Part shown: positions 52,048 to 61,740 of the stretch, piece by piece
Layout of the letters: each line of letters begins with the position of its first letter
Numbering within the stretch: the stretch's first letter is position 1
NCBI GenBank assembly: GCA_019634915.1
Contig: JAHCAN010000005.1
Coordinates: forward strand, 56,623 to 120,622
Reading direction: 5' to 3'
Length of the DNA: 64,000 bases
Source: Steroidobacteraceae bacterium
GTDB lineage: Bacteria > Pseudomonadota > Gammaproteobacteria > Steroidobacterales > Steroidobacteraceae
Made by a program: the position numbers and the translations under genes
The notes under the pieces: model-generated
What the model was told of the DNA's origin: nothing
What the model saw: the letters and a program-made list of their open reading frames with translations, nothing else
Databases searched by the model: none

Positions 52048-52076
52048 AATATACGATCCGCCGCCGCAGTTGTCCC
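52048..52076 (-). promoter_or_regulatory. Candidate sigma-70 promoter of the UvrD-family helicase
   Basis: On the minus strand GGGACA (52071-52076) and TATATT (52048-52053) are separated by 17 bases. The -10 ends 8 bases before the ATG, so transcription would begin at or within a base or two of the start codon. That would fit a leaderless mRNA and agrees with the absence of a ribosome site. Confidence 0.45.
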
Positions 52077-52096
52077 GCCCGGCCGATTGCCGGATC

Positions 52097-52711
52097 ATGC
52101 GCACCGTGACCAGGAACACGAAGGCGCGCTACCGCGCCCAGCCGAAGCACCTGACCGCGCTGCGCCTGCCGCTGCCGTCGCGGCGCGCGCTGCCCGCGGA
52201 CCTGCGCAAGTATTTTGCGGTCTGCGAGCAGAAGATCGGCTTCCTGCCGAACGTGCTCGCCGCCTACAGCTTCGACATCGTCAAGCTGCGCGCCTTCATC
52301 GGCATGTACAACGACCTGCTGCTCGGCGAGTCGCGGCTCTCGAAGCTCGAGCGCGAGATGATCGCGGTGGTCGTGTCGGCGGCGAACCGCTGTTTCTACT
52401 GCCTGACCGCGCACGGCCAGGCGGTGCGCGAGCTGTCCGGCGACCCGTCGCTCGGCGAGCTGCTCGTGATGAACTACCGCAGCGCGCGGCTGCCGGCGCG
52501 CCAGCGCGCGATGCTCGACTTCGCCCACAAGCTGACCGTGACGCCGGCCGAGGTCGGTGCGGCCGACCGCCGCCGCCTGGCGCGCGCCGGCTTCAGCGCG
52601 CGCGACATCTGGGACATCTCGGCCGTGACCGGCTTCTTCAACATGACCAACCGCCTCGCCGGCGCGGTCGACATGATGCCCAATGCCGAATACCACGCGC
52701 AGTCGCGCTGA
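52097..52711 (+). CDS. AhpD/carboxymuconolactone-decarboxylase-family protein (peroxidase-related)
   Basis: A 204-residue AhpD-like protein. SAANRCFYCLTAHGQAVRELSGDPSL carries the CxxC...H redox motif of the peroxidase-related group, and the surrounding helices (LSKLEREMIAVVVSAAN, LLDFAHKLT-like MLDFAHKLTVTPAEVG) fit the fold. It probably acts in thiol-based antioxidant defence, or as a decarboxylase-like relative. The ATG is at 52097. Its 3' end overlaps the Nudix gene by 29 bases, so they are coupled. Confidence 0.9.
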   Translation: MRTVTRNTKARYRAQPKHLTALRLPLPSRRALPADLRKYFAVCEQKIGFLPNVLAAYSFDIVKLRAFIGMYNDLLLGESRLSKLEREMIAVVVSAANRCFYCLTAHGQAVRELSGDPSLGELLVMNYRSARLPARQRAMLDFAHKLTVTPAEVGAADRRRLARAGFSARDIWDISAVTGFFNMTNRLAGAVDMMPNAEYHAQSR

Positions 52712-53249
52712 CGCCGGCGCACGCGCGACGCTGGTCGCGAGCGAGACGAAGTTCCGCGGCCGCATCGTCACCGCGAACGTCGAGGTCGTCGACCTGCCGG
52801 GCGGGCACCGCGCGACGCTCGACATCATCCACCATCCGGGCGGCGCGGCGGTCGTCGCGCTCGACCGGCGGCTGCAGGTCTGCCTGCTGCGCCAGTACCG
52901 CCACGCGGCCGGCGGCTGGGTCCGCGAGCTGCCCGCCGGCAAGCTCGAGCCGGGCGAGGCGCCTCTGCTCACCGCGCAGCGCGAGCTCGTCGAGGAAGCC
53001 GGCACGCGCGCGGCGCAGTGGTCGGCGCTCGGCACGATGCTGAGCTCGCCAGGCGTGCTCACCGAGACGGTGCACCTGTTTCTCGCCACCGGGCTCGAGG
53101 CGACCGAAGCGCAACCGGAGGCGGGCGAGGTGCTGACGGTCGAGTGGCTCGCGCTCGACGAGGCCTGTCGCCTCGCGCTCGACGGCACGATCGACGACGC
53201 GAAAACCTGCGTGGGTCTGCTGCGCGCCGCCGCGCGGCTCGGGATGTGA
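52683..53249 (+). CDS. Nudix hydrolase (ADP-ribose pyrophosphatase-like)
   Basis: A 188-residue Nudix enzyme. The Nudix box GKLEPGEAPLLTAQRELVEEAGT (GX5EX7REUXEEXGU) is near residue 86. The N-terminal strand region ETKFRGRIVTANVEVVDLPGGHRATLDIIHHPGGAAVVALD and CLLRQYRHAAGGWVRELPAG are characteristic of the ADP-ribose pyrophosphatase (NudF) group, which cleaves ADP-ribose to AMP and ribose-5-phosphate. The start overlaps the AhpD-like gene by 29 bases. Confidence 0.9.
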   Translation: MPNTTRSRADAGARATLVASETKFRGRIVTANVEVVDLPGGHRATLDIIHHPGGAAVVALDRRLQVCLLRQYRHAAGGWVRELPAGKLEPGEAPLLTAQRELVEEAGTRAAQWSALGTMLSSPGVLTETVHLFLATGLEATEAQPEAGEVLTVEWLALDEACRLALDGTIDDAKTCVGLLRAAARLGM

Positions 53250-53315
53250 CGCGCGTCGCGGCTTGGCAAGCGCGGCGCGCGGCGCCGGCGCCGCCGGCGT
53301 TAGCATCGCAACTGC

Positions 53316-53549
53316 GTGGCTGAGCAACCGAAAAACCGCCCTTCCGGCCAGCGTCCCCGGACTCTCGAGGTCGAGGACTACCGCAGCGAGAAGAGCACCA
53401 ATCCGTACGACCGTGTCGACATCGCCGGCAGGCCCGACACGCCCGGCACCGGCACGACCCGGCGCGACCTGCGCAAGCTCTCCGAGTGGATCAAGCTGAA
53501 GCGCGAGATGGAAGCGCGCAAGCAGCGCGGCGAGGACGAGCCGGACTGA
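53316..53549 (+). CDS. 77-residue hypothetical protein
   Basis: A GTG-initiated ORF of 77 codons. It is highly polar with no membrane segment: LEVEDYRSEKSTNPYDRVDIAGRPDTPGTGTTRRDLRKLSEWIKLKREMEARKQRGEDEPD, where the second half should form a charged helix. No family recognised. It lies 66 bases after the Nudix gene and converges on the gene at 53554 with a 4-base gap. A TAGCAT -10-like box precedes it by 9 bases. Codon use fits its neighbours. Confidence 0.65.
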   Translation: MAEQPKNRPSGQRPRTLEVEDYRSEKSTNPYDRVDIAGRPDTPGTGTTRRDLRKLSEWIKLKREMEARKQRGEDEPD

Positions 53550-53553
53550 GCCG

Positions 53554-54207
53554 CTACGCGCAGCGCTCGATATGCGCGAGCTTGCGTGTCTCGTTGAGCC
53601 GGTAGAAGCGGCGCAGCTCCGCCAGCATGTCGCGCCAGGTCCCGTCCGCGGGCCGCTGCAGCCTCGCCTCCATGCGCCGGCAGAACCGGCCCGCATAGGC
53701 GCTCGCCCGCCGATAGAGCTCCGCCCGCTGCGGCGGCAGGCGCGGATCGATCCGCGCGCGCGCGAACAGCAGCCGGTGCAGCTCGCGCGGGAAATGCTCC
53801 GGATGCTGCCGGCGAAGCAGCCACAGCGTCGCCACGTACTTGTCGATCTCGGCCTGCGTCTCGAGCTCGAGGCGCGACACCTCGCGATCGTGACCGGCAT
53901 GGAACGCGAGATAGTGGAAATGGCTCACGCCCTCGAGCGCGGTCCACCAGTCGGCGAGGTTCGCGCCGTCCAGGCGCGCGAGCGGGTCGGCCTCGGCGAG
54001 ACGCGCGAGCACGTGCGCATCGACGTACAGCGCGATTGCCATGTCCTCGCCGTCGCGCGCGACGAGCAGCTGCTCGTCGCTGACGGCCGCGACATCGGCC
54101 GCCAGCGCGACGGCGTGCGGATCGGTCACCAGGAAATCGTGCACGTCGTGCGCGAGCGGCACGTCGTAGATGCCGGCGAGCAGCTCCTGCAGCGCGGTCA
54201 GCCGCAT
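53554..54207 (-). CDS. Conserved hypothetical protein, 217 residues
   Basis: No family is recognised with confidence. The protein is soluble and mostly helical, with HDFLVTDPHAVALAADVAAVSDEQLLVARDGEDMAIALYVD near the front and several His-rich stretches (GVSHFHYLAFHAGHDREVSRLELETQAEIDKYVATLWLLRRQHPEHFPRELHRLLF). It starts 13 bases after the stop of the upstream hypothetical gene, so the two are likely one operon. Function unknown. Confidence 0.75.
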   Translation of the reverse strand: MRLTALQELLAGIYDVPLAHDVHDFLVTDPHAVALAADVAAVSDEQLLVARDGEDMAIALYVDAHVLARLAEADPLARLDGANLADWWTALEGVSHFHYLAFHAGHDREVSRLELETQAEIDKYVATLWLLRRQHPEHFPRELHRLLFARARIDPRLPPQRAELYRRASAYAGRFCRRMEARLQRPADGTWRDMLAELRRFYRLNETRKLAHIERCA

Positions 54208-54220
54208 GCGCGGGCCGCCG

Positions 54221-54850
54221 TCAGTGCCGGAACGCCGTGCGCGCCGCCGCCGACGGCGCGACGCCGAGCTTCGACAGCAGCCGCTGCGCGCGCCGGCTGC
54301 CGGTCGCGAGCCACAGTTCGTAGAGGCGCAGGATGTCGCGGTCGCTGTGCTGGTAGCCCGATTCGCTGACCTCGTTCAGCGCATCGACCAGCTGCTGGAA
54401 CTTCGCCGCGAGCTCGCCGAACACCGGCCCGAGCGAGTGCTGCCCGGTGCGCCTGACCGCATCGGACAGCGTGCCGTAGGCGCGGCCGCCCATCGCGATG
54501 TGGTAGTCGATGTCGACCAGCTTGCGCGCGAAGCCCTGCGCGAAGAAGCCGGCGACGAACAGCGACACGTCGCCGAGCCGCTGCAGGCCGGCGCAGCGCT
54601 GCTGCGTCGTGCGCGCCTCGAGCGCCTCGGTCAGCAGCACGACGAGCGGCCGCAGCCGCGGGCCCTCCGGCGTCTGGTCGAACAGCGCCTCGGAGCGCGC
54701 GAACAGCGTCAGCATGTTCACGACGTACTGTTCGGTCTGGCCGCCGATCTCGACGTGCTGGTGCAGCAGCGCATCGCGCACCGCATCGCGGAAGAACTCG
54801 CGCAGACTGTGTACCGCGACGACCGCGGCCGGCTGACGTGTATTCGACAT
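54221..54850 (-). CDS. Conserved hypothetical protein, 209 residues
   Basis: A soluble, helix-rich protein. I start at the ATG at 54850, which has GGAG 10 bases upstream; the frame remains open to 54994. The central part reads HSLREFFRDAVRDALLHQHVEIGGQTEQYVVNMLTLFARSEALFDQT and LQRLGDVSLFVAGFFAQGFARKLVDIDYHIAMGGRAYGTLSDAVR. No family recognised. It forms an operon with the downstream 217-residue protein and diverges from the MFS transporter. Confidence 0.78.
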   Translation of the reverse strand: MSNTRQPAAVVAVHSLREFFRDAVRDALLHQHVEIGGQTEQYVVNMLTLFARSEALFDQTPEGPRLRPLVVLLTEALEARTTQQRCAGLQRLGDVSLFVAGFFAQGFARKLVDIDYHIAMGGRAYGTLSDAVRRTGQHSLGPVFGELAAKFQQLVDALNEVSESGYQHSDRDILRLYELWLATGSRRAQRLLSKLGVAPSAAARTAFRH

Positions 54851-54957
54851 GCTGCCAAGACTCCACACGCGGCCGCGTGCAGGCAAGTGTGCGACGTCAC
54901 GGTTCTGAATTGGCAGCCGAGCGACTAGACTGCTGATTGCGACGGGGGTCACAACGC

Positions 54958-56229
54958 ATGACGCGCTATCAATGGCTGGTGCTCGCAGCCGCATGGCTCG
55001 GCTGGGGCTTCGACGTATTCGACGCGCTGCTGTTCAATTTCGTGGCGCCGAACACCGTGCCGACGCTGCTCGGGCTCGACCGCGGCAGCGATGTCGCGCG
55101 CGACGCGACCGTGCTGTGGACCGGCATCCTCTCCTCGATCCTGCTGGTCGGCTGGGCCGCGGGCGGCGTGCTGTTCGGCTGGTACGCCGATCGCTACGGG
55201 CGGCGGCGTGCGCTGTTCGTCACGGTCGCGCTGTACGCGGTCGGCACCGCGCTGTGCGCCGCATCGATGAACATGGGGCAGCTCGTGCTCTTTCGCGCGC
55301 TCGCGAGCCTCGGCATCGGCGGCGAGTGGGCCGTCGGTGCCGCGCTCGTCGCCGAAAGTGTGCCCGAGAGCCGGCGGGTGTTCGCCGGCACGCTGCTCTA
55401 CACGGCCTCGCCGATCGGCCTGCTGCTCGCGGGCGCCGTGAACTACCAGGTCGCGGGCGTCTGGTTCGCCGACGATCCGGCCAACTCCTGGCGCTATGTG
55501 TTCCTGTGCGGGCTCGCGCCGGTCGCGCTCGCGTTCGCGGTGCGCGCGTTCATCCACGAGCCGCAGGCCTGGACGCAGGCGCGCCGCACGACGGCGCCGC
55601 CATCGCCGCGCGAACTGTTCGCGCCGGACGTGCGACACGCGACGCTGGTGGGCTTTCTCGTCTCGGTGGCGGGGCTGCTGACCTGGTGGGCCTGCAACGC
55701 CTTCGTGCCGCTGCTCGGCGCATGGCTTGCGGCCGAACATGCGCCGGCGCTCGTCGAACGGTGGAAGACGATGGCCGCCAATGCGTTCAATCTCGGCGGC
55801 CTCGTCGGCGCGCTCGCCGCGGTGCCGCTCGCGCACTGGCTCGGACGGCGCGCGATGTTCACGACCTATTTCCTGTATTCGGCGATCGCGATCGTCGTGA
55901 CCTTCGGCCTCGATCTTGCGCCGGAGCTGCGCATCCGGCTGCTGTTCTGCGTCGGCCTCGGCGTCTACGGCATCTTCAGCACCTATGTGTTCTACCTGCC
56001 GGAGCTCTTCCCGGCCCGGCTGCGGGCGAGCGGCGCAGGATTCTGCTACAACATCGGCCGCATCTTCGCGGCGCTCGGACCGCTGGCCGTCGGCATCGTG
56101 ACCGCGCGCGCCGACGGCTCCTCGTCGGCACTGCTCGCGACGATGCTCTGGGTCGCGGTGATCCCGCTCGCCGCGGCACTGTTCTCGCCGTGGCTCGTGA
56201 TCGAAACCCGCGGCCAGGCACTCAAATGA
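54958..56229 (+). CDS. MFS transporter, sialate:H+ symporter (SHS)-like
   Basis: A 423-residue, 12-helix major facilitator. GWGFDVFDALLFNFVAPNTVP in TM1, motif A GWYADRYGRRRALF between TM2 and TM3, and ASLGIGGEWAVGAALVAESVPESRR after TM4 match the SHS/metabolite:H+ symporter families for organic acids. The helix pair around the middle carries an expanded loop. It would import or export an organic acid across the inner membrane; the substrate is unknown. It is followed 13 bases later by the S9 peptidase gene with a perfect AGGAGG ribosome site, so the two are probably cotranscribed. Confidence 0.88.
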   Translation: MTRYQWLVLAAAWLGWGFDVFDALLFNFVAPNTVPTLLGLDRGSDVARDATVLWTGILSSILLVGWAAGGVLFGWYADRYGRRRALFVTVALYAVGTALCAASMNMGQLVLFRALASLGIGGEWAVGAALVAESVPESRRVFAGTLLYTASPIGLLLAGAVNYQVAGVWFADDPANSWRYVFLCGLAPVALAFAVRAFIHEPQAWTQARRTTAPPSPRELFAPDVRHATLVGFLVSVAGLLTWWACNAFVPLLGAWLAAEHAPALVERWKTMAANAFNLGGLVGALAAVPLAHWLGRRAMFTTYFLYSAIAIVVTFGLDLAPELRIRLLFCVGLGVYGIFSTYVFYLPELFPARLRASGAGFCYNIGRIFAALGPLAVGIVTARADGSSSALLATMLWVAVIPLAAALFSPWLVIETRGQALK

Positions 56230-56242
56230 CAGGAGGCTGAAG

Positions 56243-58293
<2,051 letters not shown>

Positions 58294-58297
<4 letters not shown>

Positions 58298-58707
58298 CGG
58301 CGGCGGTTGTAGGGATCGTAGCCGCCGCTCTTGTCGTCCTCGATCTTGAGCTCGTGATCGTCCTCGATCTTGAGCTCCGGCGCCTCGAGGCGCTTCAGCA
58401 GCTTCGAGGTGCTCTCGAGCGCGAACACGCCGGTCGCTACCGCAATGTCCCAGACGGCATTGCCGCGCTCGTCGTGCCGTACGCGGCCGGACCCACCCTC
58501 GCCGGGCGCCGCGGCAGTCGGCCGCGCCGGGGGGACCGGCTTCGACGCCGCGGGCGGGCCCGACTTCGGCGCCGCGGGCGGCGGTGGCTTCGGCACCGCC
58601 TGCTCCGCCTCGCCGGCCTCCCGGGCCCGCATCTGTTTCATCCGCAGTGCACGCAGCCGCTGCGTCGTGTCGTCGAGCTTGCGGATCGTGCGTGAAATGA
58701 AACTCAT
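58294..58707 (-). CDS. Pro-rich hypothetical protein with an 8-residue repeat
   Basis: A 137-residue protein: a charged helical front (MSFISRTIRKLDDTTQRLRALRMKQMRAREAGEAE), a Pro/Ala linker and a C-terminus with ELKIEDDH-ELKIEDDK in tandem, encoded by a 24-base-period duplication (58335-58353 and 58359-58377). The end is KSGGYDPYNRRR. No family recognised. It overlaps the S9 peptidase gene end by 4 bases, and its ATG is 10 bases from the stop of the CpcT-like gene on the same strand, so it may be the last gene of that operon. Confidence 0.72.
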
Positions 58708-58717
58708 CGCCGCATGC

Positions 58718-59320
58718 TCAATGTGAGCCCGACTTGACGAAGCGTTCGAGCGCCTCGTCTTCGCGCCCGCCGATCATGCGCCCGGCGGCATCGAACCAGC
58801 GCTCGGCGCGCGCGTAGTCGTCGGCGGTGAGTTCCGCACGCGCCTCGAGGAACGCAAGGCCCCCGCCGGGCCGCGTCGCGCGGCAGTGCGCCCTGTCGTT
58901 CGTGCCGACGAAGCGCTCGCCGTCCTTGACCCACAGCATCTCGCAGCCCGCCATCACCTTCAGGTCCTGCTCCATCAGGCTCTTGAACAGCTCGGGATGC
59001 TGCACGCCCGCGCGCCAGCGGCCGGGATCGGCGAGCTGGTAGCTCGCCTGCACGATCTGCCGGTCGATCACGTCGAAGGCGATGATGCGCTGGGCGAGCA
59101 TCTGGCGGTGGCTGTCGGTCGCCGATTCCTCGGCGAAGAACACATGGTCGCTCAGGAACGGCGCGTAGACCGGAACGAAGGCGATGTCGGCGGCGTCGCG
59201 CGCGTAGGTCCCGGGCAGCCAGGTCGCGAGCTCGCCGAGTTCGGCCTTGCGCAGCTCCTCGGTATTCGAGCAGGCCGCGAGCAGCACGGCACAGAGCAGC
59301 GCGGCACAACGTTCAGTCAT
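58718..59320 (-). CDS. CpcT/CpeT-family (chromophore lyase-like) lipoprotein
   Basis: A 200-residue lipoprotein (MTERCAALLCAVLLAACSN, lipobox LAAC) with the CpcT/CpeT fold: LATWLPGTYARDAADIAFVPVYAPFLSDHVFFAEESATDSHRQMLAQRIIAF, ASYQLADPGRWRAGVQHPELFKSLMEQDLKVMAGCEMLW. In cyanobacteria this family attaches bilins to phycobiliproteins; here there is no phycobilisome and the protein is exported, so a ligand-binding role is more likely. Its ATG overlaps the stop of the ATP-grasp gene by 8 bases, which fixes the start and shows coupling. Confidence 0.85.
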   Translation of the reverse strand: MTERCAALLCAVLLAACSNTEELRKAELGELATWLPGTYARDAADIAFVPVYAPFLSDHVFFAEESATDSHRQMLAQRIIAFDVIDRQIVQASYQLADPGRWRAGVQHPELFKSLMEQDLKVMAGCEMLWVKDGERFVGTNDRAHCRATRPGGGLAFLEARAELTADDYARAERWFDAAGRMIGGREDEALERFVKSGSH

Positions 59321-60347
59321 AGAACACCCGCCATTCCGCCCGGTAGCCGAGCCCCAGGCCGATGATACGCTCGAGCAGCTCGCCGTAGCCGATACCGGCG
59401 GCGAGGGCTGACTGCGCGAAATCCTCCTCCTCGGAGAGGTTCGGGTTCGCGTTCGCCTCGAGCACGAACATCCGCCCGTCCGGCGCGAGCCGGAAGTCCA
59501 TGCGCGCATAACCCGACAGCCCGAGCGCGCGGTAGATGCGCCGCGACAGCGCATCGAGCCGGCTGACGATCTCGCGCGGCAGTTCGTCGGCCGCGCGCGT
59601 CGTGATGCCGTATTTCTTCTGGTAGCGGCGGTCCCACTTGACCTTGCGGGTCGCGATCGCCGACAGCGAATCGGGCATCGAGCCGAACACCATCTCCCAG
59701 ACCGGCAGGCGCGTCAGGCGGTCGTTGCCGAGCACGCCGACGTACAGCTCCTGGCCCTCGATGAACTCCTCGACGAGCGCGTTCGAGCCGATCTGCTCGT
59801 GCACGAAGCCGACGCGCTCGCGCAGCTTCGCCTCGTCCTCGACCACCGACGCCTGGGCGATGCCGAGCGAGGCGTCCTCGGTGGTCGACTTGACGAACAG
59901 CGGGAACTTCAGCCTCTTCGGCAATTTGAACTTGACGCCCTTCCTGAACACCGCGAACTGCGGCGACGGGATGCGGTGATAGGCGAACAGCTGCTTGCAG
60001 ATCGACTTGTCGCGCGACAGCAGCAGGCCGCGCGGGTTCGAGCCGGTGTAGGGCTGGCGCATCAGCTCGAGGAAGGCGACGACGTGCTGGTCGTAGGTGA
60101 CGATGCCGTCGAACTCCTCGAGCAGGTTGAAGACGATGTCCGGCCGCCAGTCGGTGATCGCCGCGCGCAGCTCGCTCAGCGTGTCGAGCACGCCGAGGCA
60201 GCGCACTTCGTGGCCGGCCGACTTCAGGTTCGAGATGACGTCGTATTCGGTGCGCCATTCCCCGATCTGCTTCTCGGAATGGCCGTCGAGGCTGTCGGGC
60301 GGCACGAGGGTCGCGTGGACGACGACCAGCACCCTGAGTTTTTTCAT
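59313..60347 (-). CDS. ATP-grasp ligase (D-Ala-D-Ala ligase-like)
   Basis: A 344-residue ATP-grasp protein resembling D-alanine-D-alanine ligase: VFNLLEEFDGIVTYDQHVVAFLELMRQPYTGSNPRGLLLSRDKSICKQLFAYHRIPSP, KFPLFVKSTTEDASLGIAQASVV (ATP Lys), ALVEEFIEGQELYVGVLG and YARMDFRLAPDGRMFVLEANANPNLSEEEDF (Mg-binding Glu/Asn). It would join a carboxylate to an amine with ATP, possibly a peptide or dipeptide rather than D-Ala, as this group is distinct from DdlB. It is coupled by ATGA to the upstream zinc-peptidase gene and by an 8-base overlap to the CpcT-like gene. Confidence 0.88.
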   Translation of the reverse strand: MKKLRVLVVVHATLVPPDSLDGHSEKQIGEWRTEYDVISNLKSAGHEVRCLGVLDTLSELRAAITDWRPDIVFNLLEEFDGIVTYDQHVVAFLELMRQPYTGSNPRGLLLSRDKSICKQLFAYHRIPSPQFAVFRKGVKFKLPKRLKFPLFVKSTTEDASLGIAQASVVEDEAKLRERVGFVHEQIGSNALVEEFIEGQELYVGVLGNDRLTRLPVWEMVFGSMPDSLSAIATRKVKWDRRYQKKYGITTRAADELPREIVSRLDALSRRIYRALGLSGYARMDFRLAPDGRMFVLEANANPNLSEEEDFAQSALAAGIGYGELLERIIGLGLGYRAEWRVFYD

Positions 60348-61432
60348 AGCCTCATCTGGGGGCTGGTACTGTCGACGTAGAGCCGCACGACGCGCGACAG
60401 CACCCAGCGCGCATTGCGCAGCGCGTCGCGCCGGCTGCCGCGCGGATAGAGCCTCAGCTGCTCACTGCGTTCGATGATCATGCGCAATATCTGGATCGCA
60501 CTATAGCGCGCGACGCCCTGTTCGCGCACCACCGCGTCGATGAGCTCGCGGCGCGCGGCGCGGATCAGCGTGCTCGCGCGCGGCGTCGTGCGCCGCGGGC
60601 GATTCGGCGTGAACGCCTTCGAGAGCAGCACGTCGGCGAGGCCGCGGCGGTACTGGTTGTGGCGCTCGATCTTCTCGGCATAGTGCTCGCCGAGCGTGCG
60701 CGTCAGCGTGTCGATCGGTTCGATGCGCGTGCGCGAGCGCACGGCCGGGCGCCGGCCGCGCAGCTCGCTCATCAGCTCGTCGACGAGCTCGAGCTTCTGG
60801 AACGCGGGCCAGTCCGCGTAGCTGCGCCGCCACGACGAATTCGGCGTCAGCCACACCGCGAAGGTCTCGGCGAAATCCTCGGTCGGATGCGCCTGCGCAT
60901 ACCAGTCGCCGAGGTGCTGCACGTAGCGGCGGCTGCCGGGCCGCGCGCGGTAGCGGTCGGGGTAAGGCAGCGAGGCGGGGCCGAAGGTCTCGCGCCAGCG
61001 CTTGCGCCGGCGCAGCCGGTACGCGGTGTCGAGCGCGTGCCCGGCCTCGTGGCGCAGGATGCGCCTGAGCCATTGCGCGTTGCCGCCCTCGACGTGCTTC
61101 ATCATCGTGCGCTCGAGCCGCTCGAGGCGCGGATGGGCGAGATAGAACGGGATCGAGATGCCCGGCACGCCGTCGGGCGAGAACCACTCCTCGCCGATCC
61201 ACGCGTGCGGGCGGAAGTGGATGCCGCGCCGTGCGAGATCGGTGTACAGGCGCCGCAGGTGGCGCGCGAGCGGCGTGCGCTCGATCTTCAGGTGGAGATC
61301 GCAGAAGCGCATCGCGAGCAGATCCTCGTCGCCGAGACGCGCCCACGCGACCGCGCGCCGCCGGCGCCGGGCAGCCGCCACCGGCACGCGATGGCGCGCA
61401 GTTCCGTGTGCCTTGCGACTCGCGGTCGGCAT
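60344..61432 (-). CDS. Putative zinc-binding metallopeptidase
   Basis: A 362-residue protein. ILRHEAGHALDTAYRLRRRKRWRETFG holds HEXXH and HPTEDFAETFAVWLTPN the third metal ligand Glu, in the pattern of the putative zinc-binding metallopeptidase family. FRPHAWIGEEWFSPDGVPGISIPFYLAHPRLERLERTMMKHVEGG before it is equally conserved. No signal peptide, so it is cytoplasmic unless secreted otherwise. The ATG at 61432 has a weak ribosome site; the first 25 residues are Arg-rich. The gene ends in a 4-base ATGA overlap with the ATP-grasp gene. Confidence 0.84.
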   Translation of the reverse strand: MPTASRKAHGTARHRVPVAAARRRRRAVAWARLGDEDLLAMRFCDLHLKIERTPLARHLRRLYTDLARRGIHFRPHAWIGEEWFSPDGVPGISIPFYLAHPRLERLERTMMKHVEGGNAQWLRRILRHEAGHALDTAYRLRRRKRWRETFGPASLPYPDRYRARPGSRRYVQHLGDWYAQAHPTEDFAETFAVWLTPNSSWRRSYADWPAFQKLELVDELMSELRGRRPAVRSRTRIEPIDTLTRTLGEHYAEKIERHNQYRRGLADVLLSKAFTPNRPRRTTPRASTLIRAARRELIDAVVREQGVARYSAIQILRMIIERSEQLRLYPRGSRRDALRNARWVLSRVVRLYVDSTSPQMRL

Positions 61433-61495
61433 CGGTTGGGGATCCTCGGACGGTGACCGGCTCAGGATAACACCCTGCCCCGGGGTTGCGGGGCC

Positions 61496-61708
61496 GGTGG
61501 GCGCGGGAGCCGCGGGGTTTGCCCCGTCCTTTTCCTCGCGTGGAGATCGCCGAGGCACGGCGGGCAAAGCGAGGCGCTCCGCGACGGTTCTGCTGCCGCA
61601 GTTCAAATTCCCGCCGAGCGCCGCCGTGCCGAGGGTACGTCGCCGCAGGCGACGCGATCGACCCGCGAGGCGGCGGACGGAGCAAGCCTCGCTGCGCCCG
61701 CGTCTGCC
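61496..61708 (+). repeat. Structured dispersed repeat, copy 3
   Basis: This fills the 308-base gap between the zinc peptidase and the phosphatase/ADP-ribosylglycohydrolase gene. Arms 61496-61549 and 61655-61708 (54 bases each) pair without gaps at about 39 positions, around a 105-base core 61550-61654. The core matches copy 1 in orientation and carries the hairpin GTCGCC-GCA-GGCGAC. The right arm ends 33 bases from the stop codon of the fusion gene, as copy 1 ends near the MMPL stop. No gene is seen in the remainder of the gap. Confidence 0.8.
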
Positions 61709-61740
61709 ATCGTCTCAGCCCCCTCACGCCTGCCGGCGTC

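Noticed and set aside
58718-59320. A true phycobiliprotein chromophore lyase
   Set aside because: The family match is good but the protein is an exported lipoprotein and no phycobiliprotein or bilin gene is present.
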